Positions 17,605 through 25,734 of a stretch of 64,000 bases of DNA are shown piece by piece. The position numbers and the translations under genes were made by a program. The stretch's first letter is position 1; each line of letters opens with the position of its first letter. The notes below the pieces were generated by a model. That model had not been told where the DNA came from and did not search any database. It saw only the letters and a list, made by a program, of their open reading frames with translations. Source of the DNA: Saccharopolyspora kobensis (lineage in GTDB: Bacteria > Actinomycetota > Actinomycetes > Mycobacteriales > Pseudonocardiaceae). The stretch is from assembly GCF_900108315.1 (NCBI RefSeq), contig NZ_FNVB01000003.1, positions 655,404 to 719,403 of the forward strand, in the 5' to 3' direction.

Positions 17605-20133
17605 ATGTCTTCGGGCTCCGGCGCGCGTTCCTGGCCGAGGCAGGACGCTCGGAGCACCGCCGCGCTCATCATCGTGCTCACGCTGACCAGCTGGGTCATG
17701 TACAGCGCCCTCACCGAGTTCGAATCCGACCTCTCGCACGGGCGGGAGGAGCTGGGGACTCTCGTCCTGGGTGTGCTCGCCGCCGCCGAGGTCGTCGCCA
17801 CCGTGCTCGTCCTCTCCGGGCACAAGCGGGGATTGGTCGTCGTCGTTCCCGCCGAAGCGCTCCGCTCGCTCATCCCGCTGGTGACCTCGGCGGACGCCTC
17901 GATCAGCGTGCTCGCTGTCATCAACCTGGGACTCCTGGGCTATGTCCTGCTCCGCTCCGACGAGCTCGACGACGCGGTCCCCGCGCCACGAGCCCGCGGA
18001 ACCGGGGCTGCGGTCGGGCGGGAGGACGGCTCCGGGAAGCCCGATGTCTTCCTCAGCTACTCGCGCAGGCAGTTCCACTTCGCCGAATCGCTGATGCTGC
18101 GCTTGGAAGGCCGGGCGGTGTCCACGTGGTTCGACACGCACCGGATCCGGGCCGGTGAGGACTGGCGGGAAAGCATCGAGCGCGGTCTCTCGGTCTGCAC
18201 GTCGCTGCTGCTCGTCGCCTCGCGCGAGGCCTTGGCGTCGCCGGAGGTGGACTACGAGTGGCGCACGGCGCTCGAACGCGGCAAGAAGCTGTACGTGGTG
18301 CTGTTCGAAGCCGTTGAACTGCCACCTGAACTGCGCGGTGAAGCGGTGGCGATCATCGACATGCGCACGCGGTTCGAACCGAAGGCGGAGACGCTGGCCG
18401 AACTGCTCGCCCAGCCCCGCCACCACCGCGACGAGATCCCGCGCCGGAAGCCGTTCGGCCTTCCGCTGCCCCAGCCGGCGGGCACCTCCCTGATCGCCGC
18501 AGCGCTGCTGCTGATCCTGCTGGTGAGCTTGTTCTTCGACTTCCTCAACGCCCGAACCCTGGTGGCGATCACCACGCCGCACCCGAAGAACATCCCGGTC
18601 GACTACGACGAATCCTTCACGACTCGGCTGCTCGGCATCACCTTCCACGGGATGTCCAGCAAGGTCTACGCATTCCTGGGCATCACCACGGTCACCTTGC
18701 TGCTCACGGCCTTCGCGGCGTTCCTCCTGGTGGCCCTGCTGCAACGGCGGAGGTTCCGGCTGTCGCTGCTGCGGGCGACCCTGCTCGGTGCGTGCTGGCT
18801 CTACCTGAACACCAGCTTCATCGACCACTCGACCAGCCACATCGTGGTCAGCGGCGGTGGCGGTCTCGTGCTGGGGCCCGGCAACACGAACTCCTCGGCG
18901 TGGCGGGACGTCGACGACATGCTCCTAGGTCGGTACGTGGAGTACGGCTCGCCCTCCTCGTCCTCCGAGTACGAATCCCCGTTCCTCTCGGTGGGCGACG
19001 TGGGTCCCCACCTGACCGCGACCAGCGCGTTGTGGCGGTGGCCCACGCTGCTGCTGATCGCTTTCGCCGTGGTGGCGTGGCTGGCCGTGCAACGCTCCAG
19101 CTCCCTGTACCGCTGGCTGGCCACCGGCAGCGCACCGGATGAACTGCGCCTGCGGCACAACGGGCTTCCCGGCGCCAGCCGCAGCGCTTTCGCACCCATC
19201 TCCGGACGGGAGCTCGGCGAGCGGAGGCGGTGGCGCCTGCTGCACCATCCCGCGGACAGCCACGTCGCCGCTGAGATCGCGCGCGCCCTGGACGAACGGG
19301 TGCCCGCCGGTTCGCAACGGCGCACCGCCATCGTCCTGCTGAGCAACCACACCCGGCTGGCCTGGCTGGAGAACCTCGAACGCGACGAGCCCGACCTCGT
19401 CTACGTGGTGTGCACGAACATCCGGGAAACCGGGATCGCGGAACTGATCGGCAGGCACCAGTGGTTTGACTACCGGGAGCGCTCGTACGACAAGCTCTCC
19501 CTGCTCGCACGGGCCCTGGAGGCGGACTCGTCCCGGAACGCGGGCTACGCCTTCCCAGCACTCCCGGAGAGCCTGGCGCGGACCGTCCTGCCCAGACCGG
19601 TCCGGTACAAGAGCCACGTCATGCGGCTGCTCGCGACGTGGTCGCTGGCCGTCGCACTGTTCGGGCAGGGCGCGATGGACCGTCACTTCGATCCGGACGG
19701 CGTGCTGCTCCAGCTCGTCCCGGTTCTGGTCGAGCTGATGTCCCTGCTCAGCATTCCTTGTTCCCTCTACCTGTTCTGGCTGGCGCTCCGACTCGCCTCG
19801 TCGCGCATCTCCCACGACAAGTTCCAGCGGCACCAGAACATCGTGATGAGCGCCCTGCTCGTGAGCCAGCTCCAGTTCCTGCTGGCCTTCACCGACGTGT
19901 TCAGCATCGTCCTGCTGGGCACCCTGTTCAACGCCTTCCTGGCGATGGCCTGGTTCACCCCCGATCCGGACGAACTGCGGCGCTGGCTACCGGAACGCGA
20001 ACCCCCGGCCGAAACGGCAGGCACCCTGACCGTCCCCGTCAAGCACCAGTTCGGCCCCTCCACAGCGCTCTACCTGGCCCTGTTCGCCATCTGCTACCTC
20101 ACCAGCGCGATCTTCTTCGCCGACCTCGCCTGA
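17605..20133 (+). CDS. TIR-domain multi-pass membrane protein
   Basis: An 842-aa protein not known to me by name. Three to four hydrophobic helices (about 17-117) precede a TIR domain at about 146-240: PDVFLSYSRR starts strand A, the BB-loop region is DTHRIRAGEDW, and DYEWR supplies Glu218 at the position of the NADase glutamate. Two more helices (about 294-312, 355-378) and others follow, then a soluble block at about 533-640 with a Rossmann/TIR-like pattern (IVLLSNHTRLAWLENL, DLVYVVCTNI), then four C-terminal helices (about 675-790). ATG 17605 has GGAGG 10 bp before it. TIR domains cleave NAD or build signalling nucleotides; with a SLATT protein next door, a membrane-based immune or stress sensor is an inference. 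Confidence 0.85.
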   Translation: MSSGSGARSWPRQDARSTAALIIVLTLTSWVMYSALTEFESDLSHGREELGTLVLGVLAAAEVVATVLVLSGHKRGLVVVVPAEALRSLIPLVTSADASISVLAVINLGLLGYVLLRSDELDDAVPAPRARGTGAAVGREDGSGKPDVFLSYSRRQFHFAESLMLRLEGRAVSTWFDTHRIRAGEDWRESIERGLSVCTSLLLVASREALASPEVDYEWRTALERGKKLYVVLFEAVELPPELRGEAVAIIDMRTRFEPKAETLAELLAQPRHHRDEIPRRKPFGLPLPQPAGTSLIAAALLLILLVSLFFDFLNARTLVAITTPHPKNIPVDYDESFTTRLLGITFHGMSSKVYAFLGITTVTLLLTAFAAFLLVALLQRRRFRLSLLRATLLGACWLYLNTSFIDHSTSHIVVSGGGGLVLGPGNTNSSAWRDVDDMLLGRYVEYGSPSSSSEYESPFLSVGDVGPHLTATSALWRWPTLLLIAFAVVAWLAVQRSSSLYRWLATGSAPDELRLRHNGLPGASRSAFAPISGRELGERRRWRLLHHPADSHVAAEIARALDERVPAGSQRRTAIVLLSNHTRLAWLENLERDEPDLVYVVCTNIRETGIAELIGRHQWFDYRERSYDKLSLLARALEADSSRNAGYAFPALPESLARTVLPRPVRYKSHVMRLLATWSLAVALFGQGAMDRHFDPDGVLLQLVPVLVELMSLLSIPCSLYLFWLALRLASSRISHDKFQRHQNIVMSALLVSQLQFLLAFTDVFSIVLLGTLFNAFLAMAWFTPDPDELRRWLPEREPPAETAGTLTVPVKHQFGPSTALYLALFAICYLTSAIFFADLA

Positions 20134-20172
20134 GCCCGTACTGGCACGCAGCTCGGCAACGTGCTGAGCGGT

Positions 20173-20652
20173 TCAGCGGGTGCGGTTGTAGTGGCGGCGG
20201 GCCTTTTCGCGGTTTCCGCAGGTGGCCATCGAGCACCAACGGGCTCGGTTGGCCCGGCTGCGGTCGAGCAGGAAGAGCTGGCACTTCTCGTTCGCGCAGG
20301 GGCGCAGGCGGCCGGGCAGCTGTTCCTCGGTGGCCGCCCAGGCCAGGATCACCTCGACCGCCAGGCGGGCGTGCGGCGGTGATTCGACCGTCCACCGGAG
20401 GCCGTCCCGGGTCATCTCCGGGAGCTGCTTGACCCCTTCGAGCAGCGGGTTCAGCGCGGTGGGCCGACGTTCTCCGCACACCACGTCCCGCAGGACGTCG
20501 CGCACGTCGCGCAGCAGCGCCAGCTCTTCGGGGCTGCCGTCGCCGCCGTGCTCCAGCGCCCAGCGCCTGCCCCCGGCCGGGTCGGCGAGCGCGTCCTGTT
20601 CCGCTCCGTTGATCAGCGGCCTGCTGTTGAGCAGGTCCAGCAGCACGTCCAC
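20173..20652 (-). CDS. CGNR zinc-finger/ABATE-domain transcriptional regulator
   Basis: A 159-aa regulator with an N-terminal ABATE (stress-response) region that starts LVDVLLDLLNSRP and a C-terminal CGNR zinc finger. The finger shows C..EKC (cysteines about 128 and 133), then WCSMATCGNREKARRHY. The family is a common actinobacterial set of one-component regulators. GTG 20652 is chosen because GGGAG precedes it and the N terminus begins at the usual point. It is divergent from an alpha/beta hydrolase, and two copies of a 30-bp element lie in the 103-bp gap. Confidence 0.88.
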   Translation of the reverse strand: MDVLLDLLNSRPLINGAEQDALADPAGGRRWALEHGGDGSPEELALLRDVRDVLRDVVCGERRPTALNPLLEGVKQLPEMTRDGLRWTVESPPHARLAVEVILAWAATEEQLPGRLRPCANEKCQLFLLDRSRANRARWCSMATCGNREKARRHYNRTR

Positions 20653-20666
20653 CAGGCACTCCCTAT

Positions 20667-20696
20667 CTAACCGGATCGAACCCTTTGACAGGTTAG
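20667..20696. promoter_or_regulatory. CGNR-regulator operator copy 1 (candidate)
   Basis: This 30-bp element has inverted ends CTAACC (20667-20672) and GGTTAG (20691-20696) and begins CTAACCGGATCGAA. A TTGACA hexamer (20685-20690) inside it could be a -35 box for the rightward hydrolase gene, with TTGCAT at 20709-20714. It lies just upstream of the regulator's ribosome site. Confidence 0.6.
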
Positions 20697-20723
20697 CCGA
20701 TCGCGTGCTTGCATGGCGAACAA

Positions 20724-20753
20724 CTAACCGGATCAAATCTTCAAAGGGGTTAG
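20724..20753. promoter_or_regulatory. CGNR-regulator operator copy 2 (candidate)
   Basis: A second 30-bp copy with the same CTAACC (20724-20729) and GGTTAG (20748-20753) ends and the same 18-bp spacing, beginning CTAACCGGATCAAA, 57 bp from copy 1. It contains the AAGGGG ribosome site of the hydrolase and ends two bases before its ATG, so a bound repressor would cover the translation start. Confidence 0.6.
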
Positions 20754-20755
20754 AA

Positions 20756-21622
20756 ATGAGCTCGGTGCACCACCGGACCGCCGTCGTCGACGGCCACGAG
20801 ATCTTCTACCGCGAGGCCGGCCCCGCCGACGCTCCCGCGATCGTCCTGCTGCACGGATTCCCCACCAGCTCGTTCATGTTCCGCGAGCTCATCCCGCTGC
20901 TGGCCGGGGACTACCGCGTCATCGCACCGGACCACCTCGGCTTCGGCCACTCCGCCGCGCCCGCCGCGGCCGAGTTCACCTACACCTTCGACGCCCTCGC
21001 CGAGCTCACCTCCGGACTGCTCGACCAGCTGGGCCTGAATCGCTACGCGATCTACGTCCAGGACTACGGCGCTCCCATCGGGTGGCGGCTCGCGCTCGAT
21101 CACCCGGAACGGATCTCCGCCATCGTCACCCAGAACGGGAACGGCTACGAGGACGGTTTCGTCGAGTCGTTCTGGTCCGACCTCTGGGCTTACGGGGCCG
21201 ATCCCGGCCCCGACACCGAATCCGCCGTCCGCGCCGCGCTGAGCTTCGACGCCATCCGCTGGCAGTACCTGCACGGCGTGCCCGACCCGAGCGTCGTCAG
21301 CCCGGACACCTGGGCGCACGACTTCGCGCTGATCTCCCGCGAGGGCAACGACGAGATCCAGCTGGCGCTGTTCCGGGACTACCAGCACAACCGCGCGCTC
21401 TACCCGCTGCTGCACGAGTTCCTGCGCACCAGCGAGGTCCCGGTGCTGGCCGTGTGGGGCCGCAACGACGAGATCTTCGGCCCGGCGGGCGCGCGAGCCT
21501 TCGCCCGCGGCGCCAAGGACGCGGAAGTGCACCTGGTCGACGGCGGGCACTTCCTGCTGGAGAGCCATCTGGACGTCGTCGCCGGTTGCATGCGCGGTTT
21601 CCTCGGGCGAGTCCTGGGTTGA
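20756..21622 (+). CDS. Alpha/beta hydrolase with aspartate nucleophile (epoxide hydrolase/haloalkane dehalogenase-like)
   Basis: A 288-aa hydrolase with HGFP oxyanion motif (33-36), nucleophile elbow VQDYGAPIG with Asp103 in place of serine, and the C-terminal histidine in DGGHFLLES. An Asp nucleophile after Q is the haloalkane dehalogenase and epoxide hydrolase pattern, but the following residue is Tyr rather than the halide-binding Trp, so dehalogenation is uncertain. Cap domain helices lie at about 130-210. ATG 20756 uses the AAGGGG inside operator copy 2. It is divergent from the CGNR regulator and followed by a strong hairpin, so it is probably a single-gene transcript. Confidence 0.87.
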   Translation: MSSVHHRTAVVDGHEIFYREAGPADAPAIVLLHGFPTSSFMFRELIPLLAGDYRVIAPDHLGFGHSAAPAAAEFTYTFDALAELTSGLLDQLGLNRYAIYVQDYGAPIGWRLALDHPERISAIVTQNGNGYEDGFVESFWSDLWAYGADPGPDTESAVRAALSFDAIRWQYLHGVPDPSVVSPDTWAHDFALISREGNDEIQLALFRDYQHNRALYPLLHEFLRTSEVPVLAVWGRNDEIFGPAGARAFARGAKDAEVHLVDGGHFLLESHLDVVAGCMRGFLGRVLG

Positions 21623-21626
21623 CCGG

Positions 21627-21660
21627 TGACGGGTGCTCGCGATCGGGCGAGCACCCGTCA
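21627..21660 (+). terminator. Hairpin terminator after the hydrolase
   Basis: TGACGGGTGCTCGC (21627-21640) and its exact complement (21647-21660) make a 14-bp stem with a 6-nt loop, starting five bases after the hydrolase stop. It could also act on the convergent SDR transcript. Confidence 0.75.
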
Positions 21661-21715
21661 TCCGTCAGCACCTGCGAGAGCACCGGCGCCCCGCCGCCAC
21701 ACGGCCCGCCAGGTC

Positions 21716-22690
21716 TCAGGCCTTGTCGAGCTCGGCGTTCACCAGCTCTTCGAACTGCTCCCGGCCTTCGACGCCCAGCGCCCCGCCGATGGCCGTGGCC
21801 AGCCGGTCGAACGGGTCCTCCAGGTTCAGGCCCGCCAGGCCTTCCGCGAGCTCCGCGGTCGTCCAGAGCTCGCCGTCCTTGTCGATCCGGTCGCCGCGGC
21901 TCCAGCCGTGGTTGACCGCGATCGAACCGCCCCGCACCGAGAGCACCTGCCCGGACAACGCGCAGTCCGGGTGGACGAGGTGGGCGACCAGGGGCGCCAC
22001 GGTGATCGGGTCCTTCGGATCGAACCCCGCCTCCGGCGCCTGCGGCATGCCGGGCACCTCCGTCGTCAACCGGGTGCGGACCATCGACGGGCTGACGCAG
22101 TTCACCCGCACCCCGAGCCGCTTCAGCTCCAGCGCGTGCACGGTCGTCATCGCCGCGACCCCGGCGTTGGCCGCCGCGTAGTTGGTCTGCGCGGGAAGCG
22201 GGTTGAGCAGGCCGGATCCGGACGCGGTGTTGACGACCGACCGGTCGACGCGCGCTCCCCGCTCGTACTCGCGCCGCCAGTGCGCGGCGGCCCAGCGGGT
22301 GACCGCGAACGTGCCCTTCAGCTTGACCGCCACCACGTCGTCGAACTCGGCCTCGCCCAACCGCTCCACGCCCTTGTTCACCTCGACGGTGGCGTTGTTG
22401 ACCACCGCGTGCAGGTCGCCGAACTCGGCGACGGCCAGCTCCACCATGCGCTGGGCCGCCGCCCAGTCGGCGACGCTGCCGGTGTCGGCGATCGCGCGGC
22501 CGCCCGCAGCGCGGATCTCCTCGACGACCGCGGCCGCGACGCCGTCGTCACCCCCGGAACCGTCCGCTTCGACGCCGGGATCGTTCACCACGACGTTCGC
22601 TCCGGCCGCGGCCAGGTACAGGGCTTCGGCTCGCCCGATGCCCCGGCCCGCTCCCGTCACCAGAACCGTTCGTCCCGCCAGCTCCGCCAC
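21716..22690 (-). CDS. SDR oxidoreductase with ketoreductase-like Lys/Asn swap
   Basis: A 324-aa SDR with a TGAGRGIG cofactor motif (12-19) and NNA (98-100). The catalytic serine region is NTASGSG (about 154-160) and the tyrosine is Tyr171 in NYAAANAGV. Position Y+4 is Asn175, not lysine, while the helix-4 position normally holding asparagine is Lys123 (VKLKGTF). This K-S-Y-N order is that of polyketide synthase ketoreductase domains, so activity is probably kept. A C-terminal extension (about 255-324) exceeds the 250-aa norm and resembles the actinobacterial hydroxyacyl/hydroxysteroid SDR group. GTG 22690 has GAGGAGGG upstream. Divergent from a TetR gene that likely controls it. Confidence 0.88.
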   Translation of the reverse strand: MAELAGRTVLVTGAGRGIGRAEALYLAAAGANVVVNDPGVEADGSGGDDGVAAAVVEEIRAAGGRAIADTGSVADWAAAQRMVELAVAEFGDLHAVVNNATVEVNKGVERLGEAEFDDVVAVKLKGTFAVTRWAAAHWRREYERGARVDRSVVNTASGSGLLNPLPAQTNYAAANAGVAAMTTVHALELKRLGVRVNCVSPSMVRTRLTTEVPGMPQAPEAGFDPKDPITVAPLVAHLVHPDCALSGQVLSVRGGSIAVNHGWSRGDRIDKDGELWTTAELAEGLAGLNLEDPFDRLATAIGGALGVEGREQFEELVNAELDKA

Positions 22691-22708
22691 CGCACCCTCC
22701 TCAATCAG

Positions 22709-22738
22709 TTCACCTGGTGCATTTTTATACCTGGTGAA
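22709..22738. promoter_or_regulatory. TetR operator between SDR and regulator (candidate)
   Basis: TTCACCTGGT (22709-22718) and ACCTGGTGAA (22729-22738) are inverted copies with one mismatch, around an AT-rich 10-bp centre. ACCTGGTG is also repeated directly. The element lies in the 78-bp divergent gap and would cover both promoters. Confidence 0.65.
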
Positions 22739-22768
22739 TTCAGGGCTCGGCAAGGTAGGGTCCGGTGC

Positions 22769-23374
22769 GTGGAAGCCGGCCGACGCGAACGGAAGAAGCA
22801 GCTCACCCGCCGAGCACTGGTGACAGCGGCGATCCGCCTGTTCGACGAGCGCGGCTACGACCGGACGACGGTCGCGGAGATCGCCGAGGCCGCCGACGTC
22901 AGCAAGCGCACCTTCTTCCTGCACTTCCCCACCAAGGAGGACGTGCTGCTGGCCGATGCCGAGGTCAGGACCGGGCTCGCCCTGCGGGCGATCGAGGACC
23001 GCGGCCCGGCGGCGTCCGTCCGCGAGGTGCTCGCCGCCGCGGCCGACAGCATGATCGCCAACGTCTCGGCCACCGAACTGCCCAGCGGCTTGGCGGCGCT
23101 GCGCGCCGAGCTCGTGGTCACGAACCCGGCGGTGCAGGCGCGGATGCTGCACGTGCTGTTCAGCGCCCAGACCAGGCTGGCCGACGCGCTGCACCGCGCC
23201 TACCCGGATCTGCTCGACGCGACATCGGCGGCAGCGACCGTCGGCGCGCTCATCGGAGCGATCAACGCTGCGACGATCACGAGCCTCAGCCTCGGCCAGA
23301 CACCGCGGGAAACCCGCCGGGCGATGCAACGCGCAGCCGAAACGGTCCTGCGCGCAACGGAGCCCCTCAGCTGA
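22769..23374 (+). CDS. TetR/AcrR-family transcriptional regulator
   Basis: A 201-aa TetR regulator. The N-terminal helix-turn-helix spans about 12-58 and includes TVAEIAEAADVSKRTFFLHFPTKE, typical of the family; the C-terminal ligand-binding helices are unassigned. GTG 22769 gives the usual short basic leader (EAGRRERKKQ). It is divergent from the SDR with an inverted repeat between them, and its end overlaps the convergent MFS gene by 8 bases. Confidence 0.92.
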   Translation: MEAGRRERKKQLTRRALVTAAIRLFDERGYDRTTVAEIAEAADVSKRTFFLHFPTKEDVLLADAEVRTGLALRAIEDRGPAASVREVLAAAADSMIANVSATELPSGLAALRAELVVTNPAVQARMLHVLFSAQTRLADALHRAYPDLLDATSAAATVGALIGAINAATITSLSLGQTPRETRRAMQRAAETVLRATEPLS

Positions 23375-24749
23375 CCGACGAGCTCTTCGAGGATGTCGGC
23401 GCTGCTTCCCGTCGACAGCGGGTTCTCGCTCCGGTCAGCCTCGTGGCGCAGATCGCCGCCAGCGCGAACACCGTTGCCTCGTAAGCCATCGCGTGCCACA
23501 TCGCGTTCTCCGCCGCCGAGTACGCGATGCCCGCGAGCGTGACGCCCACGGTCCCGCCCAGCTGCTGCGCCGTCGGGAGCAGGCCGGAGATCGAGGTGGC
23601 GGCTTCGGCGCCGACCCGGGTGATGATCTGGGTGAACGCCGAAGCCGTGAACACGCCGAAGCCGATTCCGCTGAGGCACAGCGCGAACCAGTACGGCCAC
23701 CGCGGACCGTCGATGGTCGCCGCCACGACGATGGCCATCAGTCCCATCGCGAGCGCCGACGCGGCGAGGACCCGCGGCCCGAAGCGCCTGCCGAGGACGT
23801 TCGCGAATCCGCTGCCGACCAGTGCTCCGACCGCGTACGGGATGATGCCCAGCCCCGTCTGGAGCGGACCCCAGCCCTGCTCGCCCTGCAGGTGCATCGA
23901 CAGCAGCAGGGTGAAGGACGGCACGCCCGCGTTGAAGACGAGGACGATCGCCAGCCCCCACCTCGTCGCGGGATCGGCCAGGGTGGCCGGGTGGACGAGC
24001 GGATCCGCCACCTTTCGCTGGGACACCGCGAAACCGGTCAGCAGCACCACCGCCGAGGCCAGGCTCAGCCACGTCCACATCGGCCAGCCGGCGTCCCGGC
24101 CCGCGGTCAGCGGCAGCACCAGCAGGACGAGCCCGGTCAAGCTCAGGCCCGCGCCGACCGGGTCGATGCGCTGCGCCCCGCGCGTCGGCTGGACGTGCGG
24201 CAGCACCGGCGAGAGCACCAGGGCGAGGACGCCCACCGGCACCACCAGCAACATCGCGGCCCGCCAGCCCAGCGGGTGGAGGTGCATCAGCACACCGCCC
24301 AGCACCGGGCCGGCCATGGAAGCCGCCGCCATGGTCGCGCCGAACGCGCTCAACGCGGCAGGACGGCGGCTCGCGGGCAGCGCCGACTGGATGATCGAGA
24401 GGATCTGCGGCGCCATGAGCCCGCTGCCCACGCCCTGCACGAGACGGCCCACCACCAGCAGCCAGGCGCTCGGCGCCACAGCCGCTCCGAGGGAGGCGGC
24501 GGTGAACAACGCCATGCCGGCGACGAACATCCGCCGGTAGCCGTACCGATCCCCCAGCCGTGCCGAGACGATCAGCGAGCAGGCGTAGGTGAGGGTGTAC
24601 CCGGCGAGCACGAGCTGGCTCTCCCCCGCACCCGCGCCGAGGTCCCGCCGCACGTCCACCACCGCCACCTGCATCACCGTCACGCTGAACAGCTGGACGA
24701 AGGTGCCGGACAGGATGACCGGCACCAGGAGCCTGCTCGCGATCGTCAC
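23367..24749 (-). CDS. MFS transporter, DHA2-type drug efflux
   Basis: A 460-aa, about 14-helix MFS protein. Motif A is RLGDRYGYRRMF after helix 2, and motif C appears as GPVLGGVLM in helix 5, both typical of drug:H+ antiporters of the DHA2 (EmrB/QacA) family. GTG 24749 overlaps the stop of the upstream hydrolase by 4 bases (GTGA), so the two genes are translationally coupled. LysR regulation from the divergent 25735 gene is likely. Substrate is unknown. Confidence 0.9.
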   Translation of the reverse strand: MTIASRLLVPVILSGTFVQLFSVTVMQVAVVDVRRDLGAGAGESQLVLAGYTLTYACSLIVSARLGDRYGYRRMFVAGMALFTAASLGAAVAPSAWLLVVGRLVQGVGSGLMAPQILSIIQSALPASRRPAALSAFGATMAAASMAGPVLGGVLMHLHPLGWRAAMLLVVPVGVLALVLSPVLPHVQPTRGAQRIDPVGAGLSLTGLVLLVLPLTAGRDAGWPMWTWLSLASAVVLLTGFAVSQRKVADPLVHPATLADPATRWGLAIVLVFNAGVPSFTLLLSMHLQGEQGWGPLQTGLGIIPYAVGALVGSGFANVLGRRFGPRVLAASALAMGLMAIVVAATIDGPRWPYWFALCLSGIGFGVFTASAFTQIITRVGAEAATSISGLLPTAQQLGGTVGVTLAGIAYSAAENAMWHAMAYEATVFALAAICATRLTGARTRCRREAAPTSSKSSSVS

Positions 24750-25615
24750 GGCAGGGTCCGCGCCAGCGCGATCTCGGTGAGCACCGCCGCCAGTTCTGCG
24801 GGCCTGGTCGCGAACGGCGAGTGACCGCCGGGCAGGGAGCGCACCTGGATCGGGTTGTCCGGCACCACCTGGTTCGCTTCGGCGATCATCAGGTCCTGCG
24901 TCACGGGCGGCAGGGCCAGGTCCTCGGTCAGCCTGATGAAGGTGCGCGGGAGCCGCCCCCAGCGTCCGGCGGTGACCGGGACCGGCGTGGTCATGCTGGA
25001 GAACGGGTGGTCCGGGTGCAGGAACTGGCGCCAGGAATCCGGGCTGGAGGCGGGCAGGTCGTTCAGGAAGGCCCGCCGGATGAGCTCGATCGCGGCCGGG
25101 TCCGGGGAGAGCGGGTTGATCCGGACCGCACCGAGCTCGGCCGGATCGCCGAGCGGCGGGATCCGGACCGCGTCGGCGTTCTCCTCCGCTTCGATGTAGT
25201 CGGCGAAGCGGGGCCGGCCCGCGGGCACGAACGCGGAGAGGTACACCAGGTGATCGAGGAGTTCCGGGGCCTGCTCGGCAGCGGCGGACGCGGCGGAACC
25301 TCCGGCGCTGTGCGCGACGAGGACCACGTTCCGGTACCGGGTGCGGGCGCCGGCCAGCGCATCGAGCACAGCGTTTGCGGAATCCTGCGTCGTCACGTCG
25401 CTGAGCGCCGACTTCTCGCTGGTCAGCCCGGGCTGGCCGGGCTGGAGGTATCCAGTGGGAACCGGTGCGTCGAGGCCACTGCCGGGCAGGTCGATGGCGA
25501 TGCTGGCCAGGCCGTGGCGGGCGAGGGCGCGCTGCGTCGAGGTCCAGTGCAGCGCGTTGTGCCAGGCACCGTGCACCAGCAGGACGACGGTTTCGGAGGA
25601 GGACGGGCGGTTCAC
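24746..25615 (-). CDS. Alpha/beta hydrolase, esterase-like
   Basis: A 289-aa hydrolase beginning with the VVLLVHGAWHNALHW oxyanion strand-loop. The nucleophile is Ser in AHSAGG (about 102) and the histidine is in GGHSPFATRP near the C terminus. The layout resembles the methylesterase/EstC-like branch of the superfamily. It is the first gene of a two-gene operon with a DHA2 efflux pump, suggesting joint modification and export of a small toxic compound; that is inference. Divergent from LysR at 25735, with a palindrome and LysR-type box in the gap. Confidence 0.87.
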   Translation of the reverse strand: MNRPSSSETVVLLVHGAWHNALHWTSTQRALARHGLASIAIDLPGSGLDAPVPTGYLQPGQPGLTSEKSALSDVTTQDSANAVLDALAGARTRYRNVVLVAHSAGGSAASAAAEQAPELLDHLVYLSAFVPAGRPRFADYIEAEENADAVRIPPLGDPAELGAVRINPLSPDPAAIELIRRAFLNDLPASSPDSWRQFLHPDHPFSSMTTPVPVTAGRWGRLPRTFIRLTEDLALPPVTQDLMIAEANQVVPDNPIQVRSLPGGHSPFATRPAELAAVLTEIALARTLP

Positions 25616-25642
25616 GTGGAGCCCTTCTGGAGTGGTGATCGG

Positions 25643-25660
25643 GTGACCTGATCAGGTCAC
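25643..25660. promoter_or_regulatory. 18-bp perfect palindrome in the hydrolase/LysR gap
   Basis: GTGACCTGATCAGGTCAC is a perfect palindrome 27 bp upstream of the hydrolase start. Its uninterrupted symmetry fits a dimeric repressor better than a LysR protein, so a second regulator may act here. Confidence 0.6.
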
Positions 25661-25708
25661 ACCCGCAGCCCGGCGTCATCCACCGCCATATCTGACGAAG
25701 CCTCCCGC

Positions 25709-25725
25709 GATATCTCTGAAGTATC
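25709..25725. promoter_or_regulatory. LysR-type box (candidate)
   Basis: GATA (25709-25712) and TATC (25722-25725) flank 9 bp, fitting the T-N11-A rule for LysR boxes, just 9 bp before the LysR start. A further ATATC lies at about 25688-25692. Confidence 0.5.
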
Positions 25726-25734
25726 GTCGGTGTC

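Noticed and set aside
20685..20714. TTGACA and TTGCAT as a firm sigma-70 promoter
   Set aside because: Spacing of 18 is acceptable but the -10 match is poor; noted only within the operator entry.
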